Shown one piece after another: positions 9,001 to 11,496 of a stretch of 11,496 nucleotides of DNA. Source of the DNA: JBEIFW01 sp044370695 (GTDB lineage: Bacteria; Actinomycetota; Acidimicrobiia; Acidimicrobiales; Ilumatobacteraceae); assembly GCA_044370695.1 (NCBI GenBank), contig JBILVB010000123.1, forward strand, positions 1-11,496. Reading direction: 5' to 3'. Below the pieces are notes generated by a model that was not told where the DNA came from, ran no database searches, and saw nothing but the letters and a program-made list of their open reading frames with translations. Numbering within the stretch: position 1 is the first letter of the stretch; the number at the start of each line of letters is the position of its first letter. The translations under genes were made by a program, and so were the position numbers.

Positions 9001-11496
9001 CCTCGGTGGCACCGGTGCGGCCGGAGCGGACGGTCGAGGTGACGACCCGCACCCGGTAGTCGCCCGACGGCAGGTCGGCGAAGGAGTAGTTACCCGACCC
9101 GTCCGACGACGTGACGGCCATGAGCACCGACGACGCCCCGATCCGCCGGTAGAGCTCGACGCGGGCCCCGAGGCGCCCGGTGCCGCCCTCGTTGCGCGCC
9201 GTGGCCCGATCCCGGCCGGGGCCCCCGCCGTAGTTGACGTCCTCGAACACGTTGCCCGACACCCCGCCGGCGTTCGCCGGCGGGTCGAACAGCATCCGCA
9301 CCTCCACCGCGGTGAGGGCCCGGCCGTAGATCCGCGCGTCGTCGAGGCGCCCGTTGAGCCGGCGGTCGGAGGCGGCCGGGTCGCCGCCGAGGTGCACCTC
9401 GGCGGTCGAGGTGACGATCGTGCCGACCGCCGGGGTGCCCGTACCGACCTCGACCCCGTTGCGGTACAGGCGGATCGTCTGACCGTCGTACGTGCCGGCG
9501 AGATGGGTCCACGACCCGTCGGTCACCGCCGCCGCCGGGCTCGAGCGCCACCCCAGCCCGGTGACGAACACCGAGAACACCGCCGTGCCCGACCCGGTGA
9601 ACTCGAGCGCGTACTCGCTCGAACCGCCGGTCTTCTTCAGAATCGGGTCTGCCGCGCCCACCGGGGCCGTGCGGTTCACCCACGCCGCCACGCTGACCGC
9701 GGCGCTCGGCGCGAGCTCGGCCCGGTGCGGCACCCGCACGCGGTCACCGGGGTCGAACCGCAACGCCCCGGCCCGCACCCCGGTCGTCCATTCGTTGCCG
9801 ACCATGTCGGTGAGGGTGCCGTGGTTGGCGCGCCCCGACGCGTCGGCGGCGACGAGGCCGTCGGTTTCGTCGAGCTTCCAATGACCGGCCAACCCCGCGG
9901 CCAGGTCGGCCACCGGCGCACCCGGACCGAACTCGGACGTGGAGCCCCCGGCGTCGGTGGCGGTGGCCACCAACCGGCTCACGCCGGCGGTGAGGGTGAC
10001 CCCGGCGGGCAGCACGATCGTGCGGGCGGTGAACGAGCCGTTGAGGGCATCGGCGGCGACCGATCCGAGCCAGGTCCGCCCGGCGCTGAAGCCGGCCGCC
10101 GTGCCCTCGGCCAGGTACAGGTCGACGACGGCCCCGGCGAACGCCGCCTGCCCGGCGACGCTGCCGACGTACCCGCTGACGGTGAGGGTGTTGCCTGCGG
10201 CGACGGCCGAGGTGAGCACCGGGTAGTCCATGCCCTGGTTGGGGGCAGTCGTGGTGCGCACGCCGTCGTTCACCGTGACCCCGTCGCGCCCGAGGTCGAT
10301 CCCGAGCCCGAACAACCCGGTGGTGCCGAAGATCGCGTTGCCCCGCACCATGTTCGCCGACGACGCCCCGCCGTACACCGCGACGGCCGAACCGCGGTTG
10401 AACGCGATCGTGTTGCCCTCGCCCGCGGCGACACCCCCGACGGTGTTGCCCGACGCCCCCGACAGGATCCCGACGCCGAGCTCGTCGTTGGGCACGGCGG
10501 CCACCCCGGCGACGTCGGTGCCGATCCGGTTGCCCTGCACCACGTTCCCGGTGGCCGATCCGCCGTGGAGCGCGATCCCGAACTGCCCGTTGCCCGACAC
10601 AAGGTTCCCGGCCGTCGCCGATCCGATGCGGTGCCCCGAGCCGGTGACGCTGACACCGCCGGAGGTGTTGGGGACGGGCGCGGTGCCGAGGGCGTTGGTG
10701 CCGATGTGGTTGCCGAGCACCGAGCTACCCGACGCGCCGAGCACGATGCCGGTGCCGTTGCCGCTGATCACGTTGCGCACGGCCGCGCCGGCGCCGCCGA
10801 TCACGTGGCCCGTGCCGTCGACGACTCGGATACCGGCCAGGTTCGGTACCGCTGCGGTGCCACTCGCGTCGGTGCCGACGAGGTTGCCCTGCACGGTCGT
10901 CGGTCCGGCACCAGCGAGGAAGCCGATGGCGATTCCGTCGTTCCCGTTGCCCGACACCAGGTTCCCTTCGCCGGGCTGGCCGCCGCCGATCACCGTGCCG
11001 GTCGCGCCGTCGGTGATCCAGATGCCGTAGGAGTTGCGCACGGCCGCCGTGCCGGCGGCGTCCGTGCCCACCCGGTTCCCCGCGATCCGGACCCCGGCGA
11101 CGGGGGCGTCGACCACGATGCCCGCACCGCCGAGGGAACCGCTCGCGACGTTGCGTTGGGCGGCGGTGCTGCCGCCGACCACCGAGAACGCGCCCCGGAT
11201 CGAGATCCCGTGGATGCCGTTGCCGGCCGCCGCCGTGCCGGTGTTGGAGAGCCCCACCCAGTTGCCCTCCACCACCGACCCGGCGCCGCGCACGAACAGA
11301 CCCCGCCCGGCGAAGCGGTTGACCACCAACCCGCGGATCACCACGTTCGGCGCGCTGGACTCGATCCCCATCACGCCCGTCGACGTGCCGGCCGACGACC
11401 CGTCGAGTTCGACGATCGGGCGCGGATCGGCGCTCGACCACCCGGGCTGGGCCTGGGCGTCGATCGTCAACGGGCTCGACACCTCGGGCAGCATCG
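1..11496 (-). CDS. Giant multidomain extracellular protein, partial at both ends
   Basis: I scanned the minus frame read from plus-strand triplets starting at positions 2 mod 3 for in-frame stops (plus-strand tta, cta, tca) and found none, giving 3831 complete codons. Nearly every codon ends in G or C, as expected for a real gene in a GC-rich genome. The translation contains two beta-helix arrays, three LamG/ConA-like domains, a DUF642-like domain, three F5/8C-like domains, several Ig-like domains, two NHL propellers and four Fn3 domains. All of these are extracytoplasmic domain types in bacteria. No enzyme motif, membrane helix, signal peptide or sortase motif is seen. The ATG codon at 11494-11492 lies inside a conserved beta-helix leader and is not a credible start. 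Only about 9 lysines and 13 cysteines occur. I infer a secreted or surface adhesin/matrix protein; the name and exact role are unknown. The domain entries below are parts of this one CDS. Confidence 0.95.
2..616 (-). other. LamG / ConA-like lectin domain 3, C-terminal side (residues 3627-3831)
   Basis: SLVARWPLDASSGTVVADVS and NGRDGITTG open the domain, followed by LVLDGVDDRAVLPGPGITGA, WTCSAWMRPDAF, a GRWYHVAVTVGADSSASVYL strand and DGVLLGSVPAG. It closes with GVDEVQLYDRRLSATDVAAL. The closing motif is near the window edge, so the domain is essentially complete but the protein continues beyond it. Three cysteines (TCSAW near 424, GLCGNG near 351, NSCGW near 282) are unusual against the cysteine-free LamG domain 1. 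Two may pair and the third may be free or pair outside the window. Confidence 0.9.
632..904 (-). other. Fibronectin type III domain D (residues ~3531-3622)
   Basis: PPGVPGGVAATPGNGRLTVT, WSAPGITGGAPVTDYVVWTR, PDGISTATTATVTGVANGVT and YEVRVAAVNAEGVGRPSAPV form a complete Fn3 domain very like domain B. It corresponds in position to domain B of the first NHL-Fn3-Fn3 block. Confidence 0.9.
911..1159 (-). other. Fibronectin type III domain C (residues ~3446-3529)
   Basis: VPAGSVALAWTTPTANAVGI, VDHLVEYRPAGGTAVWTAFD, TAVVGGLVDGSAYEVRVSSV and NGAGPGMASASLTVTPV show the Fn3 order. It lacks the STATTAT segment and reads GFGPTPTAVV there, so it is the most diverged of the four Fn3 copies. It corresponds in position to domain A. 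Confidence 0.87.
1166..2086 (-). other. NHL-repeat beta-propeller 2, six blades (residues 3137-3444)
   Basis: It starts VVSRLAGAGIAGNVDGTAA. Blade anchors are RPEGLAVDAAGN, EPIGLGFDAAGM, GPYGLAVAGDGT, HPQGIALDAAGN, WPGGVAVAPDGS and SGPIALDAAGN. Typical continuations are FVADRWNHTIRRIGVDG and FVSDWFSHRIRRITPAGVV, with loops such as GAPGGTDGTGTAASF. The blades are more regular than in propeller 1 and most carry the DG-GTAASF insertion loop. Six blades again suggest a complete propeller. It is lysine- and cysteine-free. It is followed by a second Fn3 pair, as propeller 1 is. Confidence 0.93.
2126..2410 (-). other. Fibronectin type III domain B (residues ~3029-3124)
   Basis: VPGQPGAVGVVPGAGSLQLS, WAAPAATGGAPVRDYVVEYR, VDGVSTATTATVTGLVNGTA and YDVQVRAVTDVGTGAP show a complete Fn3 fold. 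It shares the STATTAT segment with domains A and D almost letter for letter. Together with domain A it forms the first Fn3 pair. Confidence 0.91.
2235..2546 (-). repeat. Near-exact in-frame DNA repeat in Fn3 domains A and B
   Basis: Plus-strand bases 2235-2258 and 2523-2546 are identical over 24 positions and lie 288 bp (96 codons) apart. Both encode the DGVSTATTA part of the Fn3 hairpin. A third copy at 729-752 in Fn3 domain D differs at only a few bases. Identity at the DNA level, including third codon positions, points to recent duplication or gene conversion among Fn3 units, although strong GC bias also limits synonymous choice. Confidence 0.8.
2417..2662 (-). other. Fibronectin type III domain A (residues ~2945-3027)
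   Basis: APGSAVLTWSAPTVNAGSVT, DYVVEYRV, GVSTATTATLTGLTDGVAYD and VRVSATGPGGTSIPSAPVTV give the Fn3 strand order with the core W, the Y of DYVVEY, and the L-x-x-G-x-x-Y motif. Fn3 domains in bacterial secreted proteins serve as spacers or bind polymers. It is the first of a tandem pair directly behind NHL propeller 1. Confidence 0.9.
2666..3502 (-). other. NHL-repeat beta-propeller 1, six blades (residues 2665-2944)
   Basis: It starts at MVSTLAGSTPGATDGTGAA. Six blade units can be counted, with anchors WPEALAFDASGN, QPLGIAADGTGG, GPMGVAVDQAGT, MPAKLDVDAAGT, EPTAAMLDAGGN and GPYGFALDATNR. Blades typically continue as VYVSEFDGHRIRRISPAGVV and some carry a GALDGTGTAASF-type loop. This is the standard bacterial NHL pattern, a scaffold for protein or ligand contact on the outside of the cell. 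A six-bladed closed propeller is consistent with the family. Blade 4 has K in place of the usual G and holds the last lysine before a long lysine-free stretch. Confidence 0.92.
3542..3823 (-). other. Bacterial Ig-like domain (Big_17-like, residues ~2558-2652)
   Basis: The sequence NRPPVVTITAPATGSTVSPS begins an Ig-like domain of the type P-x-V-x-I-T-x-P-x-x-G-x-x. It continues with VRVEVVAADPDPAGSIQRVE, LRVGTTVIG, PYVVAWSPAPGSYTLTAVAV and DNSNASATSSPVTITV. This pattern (AxDxxGxIxxVELxVxG ... APYxxxWxxxPGxYTLTAxAxD) is the common Big_17-type module of bacterial carbohydrate-active and surface proteins. It separates the discoidin cluster from the NHL/Fn3 half of the protein and is probably a spacer. 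Confidence 0.87.
3875..4318 (-). other. F5/8 type C (discoidin)-like domain 3, enlarged loop (residues ~2393-2541)
   Basis: It has TGWVASQSSTDG, AARALDGNTDGRLSAGSVS, WWQVDLQSNRPVGVVRLWNR, DLRVQVSANPFGPDPDAQDG, and closes with RYVRITNTTGRPVALAEVQI. It is longer than its two neighbours. The extra residues fall in the loop after the VQVS strand (ANPFGPDPDAQDGVWTG), which is rich in Asp and Pro. The loop could be a calcium site or a specificity loop; this is inference. The G of WWQVDLG is replaced by Q. Confidence 0.84.
4346..4738 (-). other. F5/8 type C (discoidin)-like domain 2 (residues ~2253-2383)
   Basis: It has SGAVASASSESTASFTAARA followed by VDGG, then WWQVDLGAPQPIGTVRLWGR, SLEVSVSDDGTSWG, and the closing RIGRYVRVRRTDSGVLALAE. 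It is the most canonical of the three tandem discoidin-like domains. The order SSE-AARAVDG-WWQVDLG-VRLWGR-VSDDGTSW-RYVRV is textbook for the family. It probably binds carbohydrate. It follows domain 1 after only a few residues, so the three probably form a compact multivalent cluster. Confidence 0.88.
4754..5149 (-). other. F5/8 type C (discoidin)-like domain 1 (residues ~2116-2248)
   Basis: WRVTASSVDAA, PARAVDGGTVGAG, WWQLDLGRVTRIGGLRLWG and ARFVQVRRADPGRLSLAEVQ follow the F5/8C order: strand with S-S, A-V-D-G, W-W-Q-V-D-L-G, I-x-x-[LV]-R-L-[WY], and the closing R-[YF]-V-[QR]-[VI]-R with L-S-L-A-E-V-Q. The length of about 130 residues is normal. These jelly-roll domains bind glycans or lipids through loop tips, and the specificity cannot be read from the family signature. 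It has no cysteine, unlike animal coagulation-factor versions. Confidence 0.85.
5150..5320 (-). other. Linker between ConA-like domain 2 and discoidin array
   Basis: These 57 residues (AAPALSLRLPVDALGVAGAN, then VAPTAAVTVSAANENRSAAA) have short beta-strand-like stretches and are rich in Ala, Val and Pro. I do not recognise a domain. It may be part of a small Ig-like module or a flexible spacer. Confidence 0.5.
5321..6004 (-). other. LamG / ConA-like domain 2 with KWGL-HPF end (residues ~1831-2059)
   Basis: The start LALWLDAADPATVTVDGG and TRWADKSGNGRDATAP are typical of a LamG-like subfamily common in environmental bacteria. It continues with RPALDPAGFDGKPAVSF, IFVVMRSTATT, a FELGWYG strand and IAEVIVTAGAITTAERQRI. 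It ends with EGYLATKWGLTGRLPNDHPF, the signature tail of this subfamily. The length of about 228 residues is normal. A vicinal Cys-Cys pair occurs in TACCTG near 5747. The role is probably ligand binding at the cell surface, by analogy with other ConA-like folds. Confidence 0.88.
6008..6709 (-). other. DUF11-like beta-sandwich region, probably two domains (residues 1596-1830)
   Basis: The first part has VVPGAGAVVPVSLVNSS, SFTLTVPVDARVDV and a Cys pair in GRSCTLVAAADLRSVRCSL. The second has VPGGVGDVALQVRNLGPSDA, ATVTYAPPAGTRL, and a Cys pair in GVTCSAAAPYPTDRTLTCSV. The phrase L-Q-V-R-N-L-G-P-S-D-A followed by a VTYAPPAGT strand and a C...C hairpin is the pattern of DUF11/conserved-repeat domains in bacterial envelope proteins. 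The first copy is more diverged. Both Cys pairs fit local disulfides, consistent with an exported protein. Confidence 0.68.
6710..7165 (-). other. DUF642 / choice-of-anchor C-like domain (residues 1444-1596)
   Basis: It begins with NGSFE, has GWVVARNDLDLIGGFW, AADGAHSLDVSG, GSVYQTFRTVPGESYVIRF, ALAGNPACGP, and ends with ATFVAASEASTVRFDS and CGPALDGVSV. The order NGxFE, DLIG.W, SLDLSG, V.QTF.T.PG..Y...F.LAGNP, CGPALD is that of the DUF642/choice-of-anchor C family. This is a galactose-binding-like beta-sandwich known from plant cell-wall proteins and from bacterial secreted proteins with varied sorting signals. The two cysteines (NPACGP near 6920 and SGCGP near 6738) are the family's usual pair and could form a disulfide. 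It may bind polysaccharide; the ligand is unknown. Confidence 0.82.
7190..7480 (-). other. Bacterial Ig-like domain after beta-helix 2 (residues ~1339-1435)
   Basis: NTLTVAGFVGSAPNQAVFAN, VVVDVFESDG, RWLGSLLTDATGAFAGSL and ATATDAAGNTSEFGP match the domain at 9926-10212 strand for strand. As there, it follows directly on the IDLGGDG helix cap. It is most likely a structural spacer. The repeated pairing indicates that helix plus Ig domain were duplicated as one unit. Confidence 0.78.
7481..8575 (-). other. Right-handed parallel beta-helix domain 2 (residues ~974-1338)
   Basis: It starts around VAIDGLTQPG and runs through repeats rich in GNxIGG, NVISGN, GDGI and RGNxIG. It closes with GPGIDLGGDGPTANDGIV and PNRLVDTPVL, the same cap as in beta-helix 1. 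It has four recognisable long repeats and a more irregular spacing. Two cysteines are present, in SACVAAIGG near 8300 and GGGCSHAV near 8223, at neighbouring solenoid turns, so a disulfide is plausible. No catalytic motif is assigned. It probably acts as a rod-like scaffold or glycan-contacting surface. Confidence 0.87.
7735..8350 (-). repeat. Four in-frame repeats of beta-helix domain 2
   Basis: The V/I-G motif codon recurs at 8345 (VGLDVTGTAA), 8168 (IGSNATGTAL), 7970 (IGVGRDGRTPLPN) and 7769 (IGRNAADTFAVPN). The spacings are 177, 198 and 201 bp, or 59, 66 and 67 codons. The units are more divergent than those of beta-helix 1, so this array looks older or less constrained. Confidence 0.8.
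8576..8939 (-). other. GSLRQ-type leader segment before beta-helix 2
   Basis: It includes VGATLEGLATTT, a VGFNFSAVTTT strand, then VPGSLRQVLTNLNALGDQAAL, RTAGIESTVFAL and SSLAAALPTLTRSRVAIDG. The GFNF-GSLRQ-NLNALG series is a recognisable N-terminal cap that precedes beta-helix arrays in large secreted proteins, in the style of the 'GSLRQAI.NAN' cap of polymorphic outer-membrane-type repeats. It joins the Cna-B-like domain to the second helix. No independent function is known to me; it is probably a folding cap. Confidence 0.7.
8940..9283 (-). other. Cna-B/SdrD-like domain with FEDVNYGGG motif
   Basis: The segment GGVSGNVFEDVNYGGG is followed by GARVELYRR, SSDGSGNYSFADLPSGDYRV and then VRVVTSTVRSGRTG. 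The strand pattern DGSGNYSF-LPSGDYRVRV is the hallmark of SdrD_B/Cna-B/carboxypeptidase-regulatory-type beta-sandwiches, which serve as stalk modules in surface proteins. FEDVNYGGG-type openings recur in giant bacterial proteins directly before GSLRQ-type beta-helix leaders, as here. It lies directly behind LamG domain 1. Whether it forms an isopeptide crosslink cannot be judged; it contains no lysine, which argues against a Lys-Asn/Asp bond. Confidence 0.75.
9284..9901 (-). other. LamG / ConA-like lectin domain 1 (residues ~532-738)
   Basis: The start GHWKLDETDG followed by AADASGRANHGTL is the classic opening of Laminin_G_3/ConA-like domains. It continues with VSVAAWVNR, a YALEF strand, WTHLAGTYDGQTIRLYRNG, and the closing NGRLDDARIYGRALTAVEV motif. 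The length of about 205 residues is normal for the family. These beta-sandwiches usually bind glycans or proteins, often with calcium. The domain has no cysteines and holds three of the few lysines in the protein (KL and KK). The ligand cannot be predicted. Confidence 0.9.
9926..10212 (-). other. Bacterial Ig-like domain after beta-helix 1 (residues ~428-523)
   Basis: It begins at NTLTVSGYVGS, passes through AVVDLYLAEG and WLGSVAADALNGSFTA, and ends in LVATATDAGGSTSEFGP. This is the usual pattern of the Ig-like beta-sandwich that follows IDLGxDG-capped beta-helices in bacterial surface proteins. It is clearly related to the domain at 7190-7480, which has NTLTVAGFVGS, VVVDVFESDG and ATATDAAGNTSEFGP in the same order. 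It is likely a spacer that carries the next binding domain. Confidence 0.78.
10213..11494 (-). other. Right-handed parallel beta-helix domain 1 (residues 1-427)
   Basis: The segment opens with LPEVSSPLTIDAQAQPGW, which matches the usual leader before beta-helix arrays (LPTI..PVTIDGTTQPG type), and continues with VELDGSSAG. Five repeats follow with the consensus N-x-V/I-S-G-N-G-x-x-G-I ... V-x-G-N-x-V/I-G-T-D-A-x-G-T-A-A-V-P-N. The array closes with GIDLGRDGVTVNDGVRTTT and PNQGMDYPVL, a typical cap-to-Ig linker. Such helices are elongated scaffolds, often carbohydrate-associated, in secreted proteins. No polysaccharide lyase or hydrolase catalytic residues can be assigned from sequence alone. 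The true N-terminal edge of the domain lies outside the window. No cysteine or lysine occurs in it. Confidence 0.88.
10497..11260 (-). repeat. Five in-frame tandem repeats of beta-helix domain 1
   Basis: The V/I-G-T-D-type motif recurs with its first codon at 11255, 11069, 10877, 10703 and 10523. The spacings are 186, 192, 174 and 180 bp, or 62, 64, 58 and 60 codons. Variants in order are VGLSNTGTAA, VGTDAAGTAA, VGTDASGTAA, IGTNALGTAP and IGTDVAGVAA. The repeats are protein-level turns of a solenoid rather than exact DNA repeats, and every spacing is a multiple of three. Confidence 0.88.

Noticed and set aside
8940..9283. Intramolecular isopeptide bond in the Cna-B-like domain
   Set aside because: The domain contains no lysine, so the usual Lys-Asn/Asp crosslink cannot form.
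7735..11260. Periodic repeats considered as a CRISPR array or non-coding tandem repeat
   Set aside because: The periods are 174-201 bp, vary by whole codons, lie inside a continuous coding frame, and are conserved as protein motifs rather than as identical DNA.
11492..11494. ATG at the right edge as a start codon for the minus-strand gene
   Set aside because: It falls inside the conserved leader that precedes beta-helix arrays, no signal peptide follows, and no ribosome binding site can be assessed. It is read as an internal Met or Leu-equivalent position.
10213..11494. Assigning beta-helix 1 as a polysaccharide lyase or pectinase
   Set aside because: The fold is shared with such enzymes, but I cannot see a family-specific catalytic motif, and the Ile/Val-GTD repeat type is usually structural.
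1..11496. Promoters, terminators, tRNA or other RNA genes
   Set aside because: The coding frame is uninterrupted, there is no intergenic gap, and no AT-rich promoter-like stretch or tRNA-like fold was noticed. GC-rich inverted repeats are too common here to call a terminator.

Overview
The window is a GC-rich stretch (roughly 70% G+C or more by eye) that appears to lie wholly inside one giant gene on the minus strand. The minus frame whose codons occupy plus-strand triplets starting at positions 2, 5, 8 and so on is free of stop codons from end to end: 3831 complete codons, with neither start nor stop in view. The third base of almost every codon in this frame is G or C, and the translation resolves almost completely into known extracellular domain types. 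Residue numbers in this annotation count from the right-hand edge (residue 1 = positions 11494-11492), because the protein's N-terminal side is to the right.

From N- to C-terminal side (right to left) the layout is: a right-handed beta-helix of about 60-residue repeats (11494-10213) and an Ig-like domain; a LamG/ConA-like domain (9901-9284); a Cna-B/SdrD-like domain with an FEDVNYGGG motif; a leader with a GSLRQ motif; a second beta-helix (8575-7481) and a second Ig-like domain; a DUF642/choice-of-anchor C-like domain (7165-6710); a DUF11-like region with two Cys pairs; a second ConA-like domain ending in a KWGL...HPF signature (6004-5321); three discoidin (F5/8 type C)-like domains (5149-3875); a bacterial Ig-like domain; then two copies of a block made of a six-bladed NHL propeller followed by two fibronectin type III domains (3502-2126 and 2086-632); and a third LamG domain (616-2) that is cut or nearly cut by the window edge.

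No catalytic domain, transmembrane helix, signal peptide or cell-wall anchor is visible, and both termini lie outside. The simplest reading is a secreted or surface-displayed giant adhesin or matrix protein built from carbohydrate-binding-type beta-sandwiches and repeat scaffolds. That function is inference from domain content.

The base composition, the preference for TCG, GAC and GTC codons, and this style of giant NHL/Fn3/LamG/beta-helix protein suggest a high-GC actinobacterium, perhaps Acidimicrobiia, but no taxonomic marker is present. I see no RNA gene, mobile element, CRISPR array, promoter or terminator. Long open frames on the plus strand and in the other minus frames are composition-driven shadows.
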